DNA of 64,000 nucleotides from Dyadobacter psychrotolerans. Lineage in GTDB: Bacteria; Bacteroidota; Bacteroidia; Cytophagales; Spirosomataceae. Made by a program: the position numbers and the translations under genes. Positions 43,217 to 53,589 of the stretch are shown in pieces (the first letter of the stretch is position 1; each line of letters opens with the position of its first letter). Location: assembly GCF_004349265.1 (NCBI RefSeq), contig NZ_SMFL01000004.1:467150-531149 (forward strand). Reading direction: 5' to 3'. The notes beneath the pieces were generated by a model. That model saw only the letters and a list, made by a program, of their open reading frames with translations. It searched no databases and was not told the origin of the DNA.

Positions 43217-43828
43217 TTATGGGTTCATCACTACGATTTCTACCCTTCTGTTCATTTTTCTGCCTTTTTCAGTTGCGTTTGATGCGACCGGATTTTCTTC
43301 TCCCATCGCGCCCAAAGAAATACGGTCTTTTGTTACTCCGGCATTATCAATCAGCCAGCTCCTAACTGCTTCTGCACGTTTTTCGCTGAGTTGCTTGTTT
43401 TGTGAAGGATCTCCTGTCGAATCGGTATTGCCATAAACGGCAATCCAGTAACCCTTAAAACGCTTTTCGATAGACTTTGAAATCTGATCCAGCTTGTCTT
43501 TGGCGTTACCCTGAACCTGGTCCTGACCGGTTTCAAACAGGATATTTTCGCCTAAGCCATAAATGGTGTATTTGTCAGTTCCTCTTACCGAGATACTCGT
43601 ATCGGTAATCTCCTCATAAGTGGCATTAGGAGCATCAAAATCCACACTGTCCCAGCTCGGACTTGTCGCAGCACTGATCTGTGAAGTGCTATCGGTCGCT
43701 GAGGAAGCTGTTGGATTTGTCTCGCCACAGCCTCGTACAAAAAAGATTAGCGCCAGGATCACCAGTATTAGAGTAACCCAGATCCACCATGGGGATTTAC
43801 GCTTAGGTTGTACATCAAGTTCAGCCAT
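43217..43828 (-). CDS. OmpA-family protein with N-terminal membrane anchor
   Basis: A 203-residue protein. An N-terminal helix (WWIWVTLILVILALIFFV, about 14-31) anchors it in the inner membrane. A linker leads to an OmpA-like peptidoglycan-binding domain at about 90-203. That domain shows the features ILFETGQDQVQGNAKDKL, VYGNTDSTGD and LSEKRAEAVRSWL. It probably ties the inner membrane to the cell wall. It lies between PRC-barrel and YtxH-like genes on the same strand. Confidence 0.92.
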   Translation of the reverse strand: MAELDVQPKRKSPWWIWVTLILVILALIFFVRGCGETNPTASSATDSTSQISAATSPSWDSVDFDAPNATYEEITDTSISVRGTDKYTIYGLGENILFETGQDQVQGNAKDKLDQISKSIEKRFKGYWIAVYGNTDSTGDPSQNKQLSEKRAEAVRSWLIDNAGVTKDRISLGAMGEENPVASNATEKGRKMNRRVEIVVMNP

Positions 43829-43854
43829 GAGATTTTATTGGTTGGTTTATAATA

Positions 43855-43890
43855 CAAAGGCTTCCGTCTGCCAGAAGCCTTTGTTGTTTT
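43855..43890. terminator. Hairpin between YtxH-like and OmpA-like genes
   Basis: CAAAGGCTTC at 43855-43864 pairs with GAAGCCTTTG at 43874-43883. The T-run is on the rightward strand, so for the leftward genes it may act only weakly as a terminator. Confidence 0.5.
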
Positions 43891-43920
43891 TATAGTAAGT
43901 GACACTTTGCTAATGGATTG

Positions 43921-44313
43921 TTAAATCTGCTCAGAGTTACCAAATTGATCATTCGTTTGTCTGAATTTGTCAACCGTTGACTTTGCGTCATCCGCAACCT
44001 GAATGACCTTATCGATTGCCTTGTCTGCATAAACATCGACAGAATTACTAGCTTTCTGTGCAACTGAATCCAGTTTTTCCTTTGCTGTATTTACCACATC
44101 AGCGGCTTTCTCTTTTGTGCGATCCCACTGATTTTTAAGATTGTCTTTTTGCTGATCCGCTAGGTCTTTTATTTCCTGGCGTGTCTCTTCACCTGACTTT
44201 GGCGCATAAAGAAGTGCAGCAACTGCACCGATAACAGCACCCAGGAAGAGGCCGGTAACAAACCCGGCGCCATCGGATTCTTCTCTTTCGTAATCTTCGT
44301 ACTTCGATTTCAT
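43921..44313 (-). CDS. YtxH-domain protein
   Basis: A 130-residue protein with one membrane segment (GFVTGLFLGAVIGAVAALLYAPKSGEE), which is the YtxH signature with its APKSGEE end. The rest is a long amphipathic, Lys- and Asp-rich helix of apolipoprotein-like character. Such proteins are general-stress proteins in many bacteria. I start at the ATG at 44313; the frame extends to 44364. Confidence 0.9.
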   Translation of the reverse strand: MKSKYEDYEREESDGAGFVTGLFLGAVIGAVAALLYAPKSGEETRQEIKDLADQQKDNLKNQWDRTKEKAADVVNTAKEKLDSVAQKASNSVDVYADKAIDKVIQVADDAKSTVDKFRQTNDQFGNSEQI

Positions 44314-44903
44314 GTTTGTATGTTTTATTGTGAATAAAACGCCATGTATAAAAACGTGCCACAAGTATTAGTGAAGCTTTGTCAAGTCGCCATCTGTATA
44401 TATTGTTAAAAATTTCACCGCCGTGCCGGTGGTGACTTCAGATTGTTTTTTTTGATTAAACAGGTCACCACGATGATCGCCTTGTACGAATTTCGCTACG
44501 TCAAAACCAGATATCGCTTTAACGTTGATATTTTTTATCTTGCTAATGTCACATTGGGATTTTTGCAAAAGGAATATTTATATCCAACCAGCAACGGCGC
44601 TTCGCTCACTTTTGACAGTCAGCAGGAGCAAATATTCTATTATTATAAAGGCAAAGTTCAATCTCTAATCTTTCAATAGCCCAGCTGAAAATTGTTGTTT
44701 TACATAAAATTTTAATTTTTATTGTGGATTTTTTTTATCCGGCAACGTTCCCGATAACGATTGCATAGAAAAAAGAGGCGTACTTATTGCTTATCTCTGT
44801 AAACGTGTGGTACTTAACCGTGATTTTGTAGGATGCCCTAATGGGATTCACGGAATAATTAAATATTTAATGCCTGTCAGCGGCGTCTCACTACGGTTTA
44901 TAG
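44314..44903. other. Intergenic region before the polysaccharide locus
   Basis: About 590 bases between the leftward YtxH-like gene and the rightward ECF sigma gene. Two weak opposing open frames at 44368-44568 and 44443-44679 both start at TTG, overlap each other and lack recognisable features, so I did not call either. The promoter of the locus probably lies at the right end. Confidence 0.35.
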
Positions 44904-45452
44904 ATGACTTTTTTGCTTCCTTCGGACCAAATTTTGATCGATCGTCTCCAAAAAGGGGATGAGAAGGCATTTAAAGAAATTTACAACCGTTACTGGAAAA
45001 AACTCTACGTAATTGCGCTCCGTAAATTGAGTGACACTGATATAGCCGAGGGTATTGTTCAGGATATTTTTCTAAGTATTTGGGAAAGAAGAACGTCGCT
45101 GCAAATTGAAAATCTTGAAGCCTATCTGGTCACCTCTGTACGGTTTGGGTGCATAAATCAAATCAAGGCTTCTGTTTTGCATGAGAAGTATGAGCTTTAT
45201 ACTTATGCTTACGATTCAGAGGAAATAAGCGTGACCGAAGAGCAGCTTGATTTAAATGATTTGATCAACACAATTGAAAACCAGCTTCGTTCCTTCCCGG
45301 AAAGCTGGCAGCAGATTTTTCGTCTTCATCGTCTGGAGTACCGCTCCACCAAAGAGATTTCCAAACAGCTTAACATTCCGCAAAGGACCGTCGAATTACA
45401 TTTGAGCAGGGTAGTTCAGGCTTTACGAATCTCACTTCACGATTATTTGTAA
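44904..45452 (+). CDS. ECF-type RNA polymerase sigma factor
   Basis: A 182-residue sigma factor of the Bacteroidota ECF type. Region 2 is seen in FKEIYNRYWKKLYVIALRKL and DIAEGIVQDIFLSIWERR. Region 4 is seen in FRLHRLEYRSTKEISKQLNI and QRTVELHLSRVVQALR. It is followed by a FecR-type anti-sigma factor and SusC, the usual order for a trans-envelope regulated locus. It should direct transcription of the genes downstream. Confidence 0.94.
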   Translation: MTFLLPSDQILIDRLQKGDEKAFKEIYNRYWKKLYVIALRKLSDTDIAEGIVQDIFLSIWERRTSLQIENLEAYLVTSVRFGCINQIKASVLHEKYELYTYAYDSEEISVTEEQLDLNDLINTIENQLRSFPESWQQIFRLHRLEYRSTKEISKQLNIPQRTVELHLSRVVQALRISLHDYL

Positions 45453-45647
45453 ATAATCTTGCCCCTTTTGGAAGAATTTAGCAATTGAGCTTGTATGCTG
45501 GTTTTTGGAATAATTGTTAATATGACATTTCCATGAATATTTGATATCTAGCTTCTTTGTTATATAAATTTTCTTCTAAATAATAAAATAATTGCGGTGT
45601 GAGTCTGATTTATTTGACTGTAGTATTGTAACAGTTGAATAAAAATC

Positions 45648-46670
45648 ATGAGCCGTAAAAAATTCTCTCATTTACTAGAAAAATATCAGCGGGGAGAATG
45701 TACTCAGTTGGAGAAAAAGTTTGTCGAGTATTGGTTTGGTCTGATAGAAGCTTCACCTAATGAGAAAGATCAGCACATCGATTGGCAGGAGGTTGAAGAC
45801 AGGATGTGGGCTAGTATGCAAACCAAAATGCAACCTGAACCAATTCAGTACAAAAGACCCGTTTTTTTGTTTTCTACAATAAAATGGCTCAGTGCGGCAT
45901 GTTTGATTCTCGCTGCATCGTACCTGTTTTTGTCCGGGCCAAAAACCGGGAGCTGGATGAGTAGTCGGGTAAAATCAGAAAGCGGTTGGGTGGTGGAGGA
46001 AAACAATACATCCTCTGTAAAAAAGGTAAGTCTAAGCGATGGGAGCATCGTTGAGCTTTCACCAAACAGCAAACTGAAATTTCCCGACCGGTTCGACTTA
46101 AAAGAAAGAGTGGTGCACCTTACCGGAAATGCATTTTTTAGTATTCACAGAGATACAAAACGACCCTTTTATGTCAGATCCGGCGAAATTGTTACCAAGG
46201 TTTTGGGGACAAGTTTTTATGTTGAGACCGGTACTGCGGCCAGAATGCCAAAAGTAGAAGTTGTAACCGGCACGGTAGCCGTTTATGAAAATCCCGAATC
46301 CGGTATTAAACCAGCCACAGACATTATTCTTACAGCCAACAAACAAGCCACCTTCAATGCCAGTGAACACAAATTCACATCCAGTCTCGTCGATTTGCCC
46401 AGGCTGATTGATCCGAAGATGAGCCCGGTCCGATTTCAGTTTCGTAACAGCAGCTTGTCCGATGTGGTGGCAATTTTGAAAGACGCATATGGTATTGACA
46501 TCATAATAGAAAACAAAAACATGAACAGTTGTACGCTCACAGCGGACCTTTCCGGTCAGCCTTTGTTTACCCAGCTTGATATTATTTGTGCTGCAATAGC
46601 GGCAAGCTACCGCCTTGAGGCAACCCGAATTGTAATCAGAGGAAAAGGATGCAGCGTCAACCCGGCTTAG
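45648..46670 (+). CDS. FecR-family anti-sigma factor
   Basis: A 340-residue protein. The cytoplasmic N-terminus (1-75) should hold the sigma factor. A membrane helix at about 76-95 (WLSAACLILAASYLFL) leads to a periplasmic FecR domain at about 125-225, with DGSIVELSPNSKLKFPDRF and VLGTSFYVETG. A C-terminal DUF4974-like domain covers about 255-335. It should receive the signal from the STN domain of the adjacent SusC. Confidence 0.94.
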   Translation: MSRKKFSHLLEKYQRGECTQLEKKFVEYWFGLIEASPNEKDQHIDWQEVEDRMWASMQTKMQPEPIQYKRPVFLFSTIKWLSAACLILAASYLFLSGPKTGSWMSSRVKSESGWVVEENNTSSVKKVSLSDGSIVELSPNSKLKFPDRFDLKERVVHLTGNAFFSIHRDTKRPFYVRSGEIVTKVLGTSFYVETGTAARMPKVEVVTGTVAVYENPESGIKPATDIILTANKQATFNASEHKFTSSLVDLPRLIDPKMSPVRFQFRNSSLSDVVAILKDAYGIDIIIENKNMNSCTLTADLSGQPLFTQLDIICAAIAASYRLEATRIVIRGKGCSVNPA

Positions 46671-46847
46671 ACCTATTTAACAACCACTATTAAACCTTTT
46701 ATATGCCTAAATAAACTACAACAAAAAACGCCGGCCATGCAGCGAACATGGACCAGCGTATGGGATTTCCTCGCAGCCAGACAGCGAATCTGACAGGACG
46801 GGAAAAATTATTTTATCAAACATCCATTCAATAAAACAATTAAAGGT

Positions 46848-49800
46848 ATGAAAAAAACAGAACCTTTACCTTCTAAACGGCTTTCAGCCACCCTGAGCAG
46901 GGTTAAGCTTTTACTTTTCAGCGTTTGGTTTGCTGTCTGTTATTTGGGAAATTCAGCTGTTCAGGCTTCTTCCGAACAGGATGTAATGATGGCGCTGGTA
47001 ACCGTCAATGCACAGAATCAGCGTTTCGAAAAAGTGCTGACCATTCTTGAAAAACAGTCAGGTGCCAGAATTGTTTACAGCTCAAAGCGGATTAACGTCC
47101 AGCAGATCGTAACAATTTCAGCTACAAAGAGAAGACTCGATCAGGTACTTGATGAATTATTAGATCCACTGAAACTTTCTTACCGGCTTGTGGGCGGGCA
47201 AATTGTTCTTGAACGTCAACCGGAAAACCAGCCTGAAATCAAGAACGCCGCTTTACCAGCCGTCGACCGAAAGGTTTCGGGAACGGTTAAGGACGAAAAA
47301 AATGTGCTTTTGCCAGGTGTAAGCGTTGTGATCAAGGGAACCAGCAAAGGTACAAGCACCGACGAAAACGGAAAGTTTTCCCTCGACGTTCCCGATGAAA
47401 CTACGGCTCTTTTAACCTTTTCCTTTGTTGGTTATAAAAGTCAGGATGTTCAGCTTGGTGCTCAGGCCATTTTCAATATAACATTAAGTCCGGACGAAAG
47501 TGCTCTGGATGAGGTGATTGTTATCGGTTATGGTTCAGTACGTAAAAAAGATTTAACCGGTTCTGTTGTACAGTTAAAATCTGAGCAACTAAAAGAAGTG
47601 CCGACTGCCAACGTACTCGAAGCGGTGCAGGGAAAAATTGCGGGTGCAGATATCACCAGGAGCAGCGGACAGGCCGGCTCAGGAGTTAATATCACCATTC
47701 GCGGAAACCGATCCATTGGCGGAAATAACTCACCGCTGATAATTGTAGACGGTGTTCAATATGGCAACCTTGGTGACATCAACTCCAACGACATCGAATC
47801 TATGGAGGTTTTAAAAGATGCATCTTCGATTGCCATTTACGGATCCCGCGGTGCAAACGGGGTTATTCTGATCACGACCAAAAAAGGAAAATCAGGTGCT
47901 CCGGATATTTCTTTCAATGCCTACTCTGGTGTATCACAGGTATCGATGTATCCCAAAGCGATGGATATCAATGGATACAGAGATTTAAAAAGAGAAGCCT
48001 GGCGGGCTGCCGGTGTTTGGAAAAGTCCTGCGGACGATCCGGCCATTTTCACAAACGTAGCCGATTACAAAGCGCTTCAAAGCGGAACCTGGACAGATTT
48101 TCAGGATGCGCTGATTCACAATGGTTTGCAGCAGGATTATCAAATAGGTTTCCGAGCCGGTACTGATAAACTAAAATCTTACGTTTCGGTTGATTATTAT
48201 AATGAAAAAGGCATCCTCAAACTTGATGAGATCAAAAGATATACAGCACGTTTGAATGTCGATTATACCCTGAATAACTGGATGAAAGTGGGGCTTCAAA
48301 GCCAGCTTACCTATTACAACCAAAGTGTAAGGAGGGACCCTTTGAATCAGGCTAATAAAATCAGCCCGCTGGGATCACTTTATGACGAAAACGGCAATTT
48401 TGCTTTCCTGCTTCTTGACGGACAGTCAGCTAATCCTTTGTCAGACGAGCAGCCTGGTGTTTTTAACAATACAGTGCTCACAACCAGAATACTGACCAAT
48501 GGTTATGTAGAACTGGCTCCGTTTAAGGGTTTTACCTTCCGTAGTACCATCGGTGCCAACCTTTCCTCATCTGAAAACGGTGCATTTTCTTCGCCAAAAT
48601 CAATTGACCGTTCGTTATCCGGAAAATCACTTGCCACATTTAATACCAGCAGCGGCCGTACGATCAACTGGGAAAACGTTATTTCCTACCAGAAAACAAT
48701 TGGTCAGCATAATTTCAGCTTTACGGGAATTGGCAGTTATTTGGGAAGTACATCTCAGAACGCTTCGGCATCAGGCGTAAATCAGCTTTTGCCATCGCAG
48801 CTATTTTACTCACTTGGAAGTGCTACGGAGGAGATCAAAATAAACTCTGCCTATTCCAAGAATACATTGGTGTCTTATGCCGGAAGGTTGAATTACGGCT
48901 TTCGTGACCGTTACCTGCTTACCCTTACGGCAAGAAAAGATGGGTCGTCTAAGCTAGCTCCCGGAAATAAATGGACCTTTTTTCCTTCCGCTGCCTTTGC
49001 TTGGAGAATCATCGAAGAAGGTTTTATGCAGAATGTAAAAGCACTTAGTGATTTGAAAGTGCGTGTAAGTTATGGTGTAGCAGGAAATGATCCTTCAGGG
49101 CCATACGCCACCCAGACTACACTGACCCGTGTTGCGTTTGGTTTTGATGAAGTCGCTCTGCCTGCTTATACTTTTTCCAGAAACGTAGGTAATGCAGCAC
49201 TTGGCTGGGAACTCTCGAATACGGCTAACTTAGGTTTGGACTTTGGTCTTTTGGATGGACGCATCAGTGCTTCTGTCGATTTGTACGATACCCGCACCAG
49301 TGATCTCCTTCTGGACAGAGGGCTTCCTCCAACAACGGGAGTAACCACGGTAAAACAAAATATTGGTAAGACAAATAATCGCGGTATTGAGATAGCACTT
49401 ACAAGCACAAACATCCGGACTAACAATCTGACCTGGACAAGTAATTTCACCTTTACCAAAAACCAGGAGCGTATCTCAGAATTGGTAACAGACGGAAACG
49501 ACATCGGTAACGGATGGTTTATCGGTCAGCCAATCAGTGTTTTTTATGATTATGAGAAACTGGGCATCTGGCAAACTTCCGAGGCAGATGCTGCTTCTAA
49601 GCTTTCTCCAACACAACTTCCCGGTGAGATAAAAGTAAGGGATGTGAACGGAGATGGTAAAATCGATGCGGTAAATGACCGGGTAATTCTGGGTTCTCCA
49701 AGGCCAAAGTGGAGTGGTGGATTTGATAACACGGTAAAGTTTAAAGGTTTTGACTTGAATGTATTGCTTTATGCCCGGGTGGGACAGATGATCAATTCGG

Positions 49801-50156
49801 ATCGTTATGCGCGCTTTGATGCACAGGGAGTAGGGAACAGTACGGCAGGACTGGATTACTGGACGCCTGAAAATCCAACCAACGCCTATCCAAGACCGAA
49901 CAAAAACGGTGGTTTGAAGTATCTTTCTACGCTGGGCTATCAGAATGGGTCTTATGCGAGAATCAGAAATATTTCAGTTGCCTATAACATTCCTTCGTCT
50001 GTTTTAAAATGGAAAGTGATCAAAGGGGTGCGTGTATATGCTACCGGAAAAAACCTGTTCACTTTTACAAAACTTGATTATGATCCTGAGCGTGGGGGAT
50101 CTGAAAACTTCCCGATGACAAAGCTCTACGTTTTTGGTATTAATCTTAATCTGTAA
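46848..50156 (+). CDS. SusC/RagA-family TonB-dependent receptor with STN domain
   Basis: A 1,102-residue outer-membrane transporter. After the signal peptide come an STN domain at about 50-105 (FEKVLTILEKQSGARIVYSS) and a carboxypeptidase-regulatory-like domain at about 143-210 (GVSVVIKGTSKGTSTDENGK). The plug includes EVIVIGYGSVRKKDLTGSV and the SusC-type NSPLIIVDGVQYG. A 22-strand barrel follows, ending at LYVFGINLNL. The STN domain signals to the FecR protein encoded upstream. With SusD it imports oligosaccharides of the locus's target glycan. Confidence 0.96.
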   Translation: MKKTEPLPSKRLSATLSRVKLLLFSVWFAVCYLGNSAVQASSEQDVMMALVTVNAQNQRFEKVLTILEKQSGARIVYSSKRINVQQIVTISATKRRLDQVLDELLDPLKLSYRLVGGQIVLERQPENQPEIKNAALPAVDRKVSGTVKDEKNVLLPGVSVVIKGTSKGTSTDENGKFSLDVPDETTALLTFSFVGYKSQDVQLGAQAIFNITLSPDESALDEVIVIGYGSVRKKDLTGSVVQLKSEQLKEVPTANVLEAVQGKIAGADITRSSGQAGSGVNITIRGNRSIGGNNSPLIIVDGVQYGNLGDINSNDIESMEVLKDASSIAIYGSRGANGVILITTKKGKSGAPDISFNAYSGVSQVSMYPKAMDINGYRDLKREAWRAAGVWKSPADDPAIFTNVADYKALQSGTWTDFQDALIHNGLQQDYQIGFRAGTDKLKSYVSVDYYNEKGILKLDEIKRYTARLNVDYTLNNWMKVGLQSQLTYYNQSVRRDPLNQANKISPLGSLYDENGNFAFLLLDGQSANPLSDEQPGVFNNTVLTTRILTNGYVELAPFKGFTFRSTIGANLSSSENGAFSSPKSIDRSLSGKSLATFNTSSGRTINWENVISYQKTIGQHNFSFTGIGSYLGSTSQNASASGVNQLLPSQLFYSLGSATEEIKINSAYSKNTLVSYAGRLNYGFRDRYLLTLTARKDGSSKLAPGNKWTFFPSAAFAWRIIEEGFMQNVKALSDLKVRVSYGVAGNDPSGPYATQTTLTRVAFGFDEVALPAYTFSRNVGNAALGWELSNTANLGLDFGLLDGRISASVDLYDTRTSDLLLDRGLPPTTGVTTVKQNIGKTNNRGIEIALTSTNIRTNNLTWTSNFTFTKNQERISELVTDGNDIGNGWFIGQPISVFYDYEKLGIWQTSEADAASKLSPTQLPGEIKVRDVNGDGKIDAVNDRVILGSPRPKWSGGFDNTVKFKGFDLNVLLYARVGQMINSDRYARFDAQGVGNSTAGLDYWTPENPTNAYPRPNKNGGLKYLSTLGYQNGSYARIRNISVAYNIPSSVLKWKVIKGVRVYATGKNLFTFTKLDYDPERGGSENFPMTKLYVFGINLNL

Positions 50157-50170
50157 TCTTAAAGATAATC

Positions 50171-51817
50171 ATGAAATCATTTTTTCTAAAATCAGGGTTA
50201 TCAGCGATTTTGATGCTGATCTTGTTTGCCTGCGATAACGTGCTTGACGAATACAATCCAAGCGGCCTGACTTCGGAGACCGTATACACTACACCGGAGG
50301 GATTCGAAACTTTGGTTAATGCTGCCTATACTTACCAAAGATGGTGGTATGGTAAAGAGGAGGCTTACAACATCGCTGAAACCGGAACGGATATCTGGAC
50401 AGCTGGTGCCGGTGAAGTTTACCGCGACCTTACCCAATATCTCAACCTTCAGGGTAGCAACGGGGCTTTGGCCAGTGAATGGCGGGAGTTTTATGCGGCC
50501 ATCAATCTTTGCAATGGCGGTATCAAAAGAATCGATCAGGCTGGATTATCCGCTGCACTCAGACCTGTAAGGGAAGGAGAACTCCGGTTTCTGAGAGCGT
50601 TTTACTACTGGCACATTGTTGAAACCTGGGGCGGCGTGCATTTTACTACAGAAGAAACCAATGGCATCGTAGCGACGGCGAACAAGACGCCTGTTGAGAC
50701 CTTTTACAAACAAATTTTTGAGGATCTGAAAATTGCAGTGAACAATCTTCCTGCTACTCAGCCTCAGTATGGCCGGGTTACCAAGGGTGCCGCACAGGCC
50801 TTTTTAGCAAGAATGTATCTTACACGCGGCATGTACAAAGAATCCCTCGAAATGGCGGAAGCCGTTCTGAAAGGAAACTATGGCTACAAACTGGAAGATA
50901 ACTACGCCAATCTTTGGAAAATGAGCAATCTGAAAACCAAGGAGGCAATTTATGTCGTTGATTATTCAGTAAATTTTGCCCTGAACGATCTGGCCAATTC
51001 CACATTTAATCCCTATGGACATGGAAGAGGAAGTAACAACGGTCATCTGCTTTTCCTGATGAAATACGATGACCGGCCCGGAATGATCAGGGACCTTGCC
51101 AACGGCCGGCCTTTTAACAGGTACATGCCGACACGGTTTTTACTTGATCTGTATTCCGATGACGACGCGCGTTACGAAGGTTCTTTTAATGAGGTTTGGT
51201 ATGCCAATTCAACTTCCCGTCCGGCCGGTGTGGCCATTGGTGATACTGCGGTTTTTTGTACAAGAAAAGAAATTCCTGATGCGGTGGAGGCTAGCAAGAA
51301 ATATCAGACCATCGATCGCAGTAAGATCTACCTGGCCGACGGGACGGTAAAAGACAATCTGCGTTACCCTTCACTATCCAAATTTATGGATCCGACCCGC
51401 GCGAGTCTGAATGAAGCGCAAAGTGCCAGAGACGTATTTGTGATCAGACTGGCTGAGGTTTACCTGATTGCCGCCGAAGCGCAGATGCAGCTTGGCAATT
51501 TGCAGGTAGCCGCAGATTATATCAATGTACTGCGCACCAGGGCAGCCAAACCAGGTAAAGCCGCGGCGATGCAGATCAAAGCTGCTCAGGTAAACATCGA
51601 TTTTATCCTGGACGAGCGCGCCAGAGAACTTGCCGGTGAACAGCTTCGGTGGTTTGACCTGAAACGTACAGGTAAGCTTGTAGAGCGCATCAAGGGTTAC
51701 AGTCCTGATAATGCGGTGAACGTTCAGGCTTTCCATATTTTAAGACCTATTCCTCAGACTCAGCTCGATGCAGTTGTTAATAAGGATGAGTTCAAGCAAA
51801 ATGCTGGTTATCAATAA
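50171..51817 (+). CDS. SusD/RagB-family glycan-binding lipoprotein
   Basis: A 548-residue surface lipoprotein. The lipobox is at LILFAC (about residue 21). The SusD pattern includes LRFLRAFYYWHIVETWGGVHF, VTKGAAQAFLARMYLTRG and the C-terminal LDERARELAGEQLRWFDLKRTG. It forms the lid of the SusC pore and binds the glycan. It begins 14 bases after the SusC stop and a strong terminator follows it, so the enzyme genes downstream may have their own promoter or depend on read-through. Confidence 0.96.
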   Translation: MKSFFLKSGLSAILMLILFACDNVLDEYNPSGLTSETVYTTPEGFETLVNAAYTYQRWWYGKEEAYNIAETGTDIWTAGAGEVYRDLTQYLNLQGSNGALASEWREFYAAINLCNGGIKRIDQAGLSAALRPVREGELRFLRAFYYWHIVETWGGVHFTTEETNGIVATANKTPVETFYKQIFEDLKIAVNNLPATQPQYGRVTKGAAQAFLARMYLTRGMYKESLEMAEAVLKGNYGYKLEDNYANLWKMSNLKTKEAIYVVDYSVNFALNDLANSTFNPYGHGRGSNNGHLLFLMKYDDRPGMIRDLANGRPFNRYMPTRFLLDLYSDDDARYEGSFNEVWYANSTSRPAGVAIGDTAVFCTRKEIPDAVEASKKYQTIDRSKIYLADGTVKDNLRYPSLSKFMDPTRASLNEAQSARDVFVIRLAEVYLIAAEAQMQLGNLQVAADYINVLRTRAAKPGKAAAMQIKAAQVNIDFILDERARELAGEQLRWFDLKRTGKLVERIKGYSPDNAVNVQAFHILRPIPQTQLDAVVNKDEFKQNAGYQ

Positions 51818-51823
51818 GTAAAC

Positions 51824-51866
51824 GCGATCCTGAGCGGGCATATACCCTGTTCAGGATCGCATTTTA
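51824..51866 (+). terminator. Terminator after susD-like gene
   Basis: GCGATCCTGA pairs with TCAGGATCGC around a 16-base loop, followed by ATTTTATAA. It lies between the SusD-like gene and the GH28 gene. Confidence 0.8.
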
Positions 51867-51901
51867 TAATGTTTAGTGTTAATTTAATTGTAGCTTTTTT
51901 T

Positions 51902-53557
51902 ATGATGAATCAAACCCGTTTGTTAGGGATCGCTCTTTTTGCTTCGCTTGCTTTTAGTGCAGTGGGGCAGGGAAACGCGAAGTACAGCTGGACCAATCTT
52001 CCGTTTATACAGCAGCCTGTCTTTAAAAAGGACACGGTGAATGTAGTTAACTTTGGCGCCAGGCCAGACGGAGTTACACTGAATACAAAGTCAATAAACG
52101 ATGCAATTACAAGTTGCAGCAAAAAGGGTGGAGGCGTTGTTTTGATTCCTCCAGGCTTGTGGCTTACAGGACCAATTGAATTAAAAAACAATGTGAATTT
52201 GCATATCAGCGAATCTGCACTTTTATACTTTACTGCTGATAAGACCCAATACGCCCTGGTGGCCGGTGTCTATGAAGGCAAAACAGCGGCCCGGAATCAA
52301 TCCCCGATTTCAGGAACAAACCTTGAAAACATCGCCATTACCGGCAAAGGTGTTGTGGACGGAAACGGCGATGTATGGCGTGCGGTACACAAAAGTCAGC
52401 TTACGGAAAGTGAATGGAAAGAGAAAGTGGCCAGTGGGGGCGTTCTGAAAGATGATGGCAAAACCTGGTATCCAAGTGAGCAGTTTAAAGCTGCGAGTAC
52501 TACCAACCGCAGTATGCTTGTAAAGCCGGGTCAAAGCCTGAGCGAATTTGCTGACATGAAGGATTTTTTAAGACCAAATCTGCTCGTTCTGACCAATTGT
52601 AAAAAGGTGTTACTTGAAGGCATAACTTTTCAAAATTCCGGGGCTTGGTGTCTTCATCCGCTGATGTGTCAAAACATCACCATGCGTAATCTTCGCATCA
52701 AAAACCCTGATTACGCACACAATGGCGATGGGATCGATGTGGAATCCTGTGCCAATTTTATGATTGAAGGCTGTGTGCTGGATGTTGGAGATGACGCAAT
52801 CTGTATAAAATCAGGAAAAGATGAAGAAGGCAGAAAACGCGGTATGCCAACCGAAAACGGTATAATCAGAAACAATATTATCTACAAAGGTCATGGCGGT
52901 TTTGTAGTGGGAAGCGAGATGAGCGGTGGCGCAAGGAATATTTTTGTTCAAAACTGCACTTTTATGGGCACAGATAAAGGCCTGCGGTTCAAATCCGTGC
53001 GAGGCCGGGGCGGTGTGGTTGAAAATATTTATGCAAAGGACATTTTCATGAAAGACATCGTGCAGGAAGCGATCTTTTTTGATATGTATTATTTTGTAAA
53101 ATTTGCTACTGATGGCGAACGCGATATGAGCCCGGTTGTCAATGAAGGTACGCCTGTTTTCAGAAACATGCATTTTGAAAATATTGTTTGTAACGGAGCT
53201 GAAAAGGCTGTGTTCATTAGAGGTTTGCCTGAAATGCCAGTTGAAAATATCAGGATCGAAAATCTGGTTGTCAGAGCTTCCAAAGGCGTTGAGCTTATTG
53301 ATGCCAAAGGTGTTATGCTGAACAATATTAAGCTGGTAACCGAATCCAAAAATCCTATTGTTTTCATTGACAACAGCAGTAATATTACATTGGACAAAAT
53401 TGATTTTGATAAAGATTCAGACCTTTTTATGTCGGTAAACGGCGATCGCACTACGCATATTACTTTGACAAAAACAGATGTTTCCAAAGCCAAAAAAGAA
53501 GCAGTATTTCAAAAGGGAGCGCTTGAAAAAAGTTTGATAAAAAAGGCGGGTAAATAA
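51902..53557 (+). CDS. Glycoside hydrolase family 28 (polygalacturonase-type)
   Basis: A 551-residue exported parallel beta-helix enzyme. A signal peptide (LLGIALFASLAFSAVGQG) follows the ATG at 51902, and the frame extends to 51869. The GH28 catalytic motifs are visible: the acidic NGDGID (NTD position), VGDDAICIKSG (GDD), KGHGGFVVGS (GHG) and GLRFKSVRG (R-x-K). It probably cleaves galacturonic-acid-containing glycans such as polygalacturonan or a rhamnogalacturonan. It lies in the enzyme row of the locus. Confidence 0.94.
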   Translation: MMNQTRLLGIALFASLAFSAVGQGNAKYSWTNLPFIQQPVFKKDTVNVVNFGARPDGVTLNTKSINDAITSCSKKGGGVVLIPPGLWLTGPIELKNNVNLHISESALLYFTADKTQYALVAGVYEGKTAARNQSPISGTNLENIAITGKGVVDGNGDVWRAVHKSQLTESEWKEKVASGGVLKDDGKTWYPSEQFKAASTTNRSMLVKPGQSLSEFADMKDFLRPNLLVLTNCKKVLLEGITFQNSGAWCLHPLMCQNITMRNLRIKNPDYAHNGDGIDVESCANFMIEGCVLDVGDDAICIKSGKDEEGRKRGMPTENGIIRNNIIYKGHGGFVVGSEMSGGARNIFVQNCTFMGTDKGLRFKSVRGRGGVVENIYAKDIFMKDIVQEAIFFDMYYFVKFATDGERDMSPVVNEGTPVFRNMHFENIVCNGAEKAVFIRGLPEMPVENIRIENLVVRASKGVELIDAKGVMLNNIKLVTESKNPIVFIDNSSNITLDKIDFDKDSDLFMSVNGDRTTHITLTKTDVSKAKKEAVFQKGALEKSLIKKAGK

Positions 53558-53589
53558 CAATCACGGAGTCGCCGCCTGTTTACAGTTAT

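Noticed and set aside
44368-44679. Two overlapping short open frames on opposite strands in the spacer before the ECF sigma gene
   Set aside because: Both begin at TTG, overlap each other and show no family pattern, signal peptide or sensible composition. They may be chance frames.
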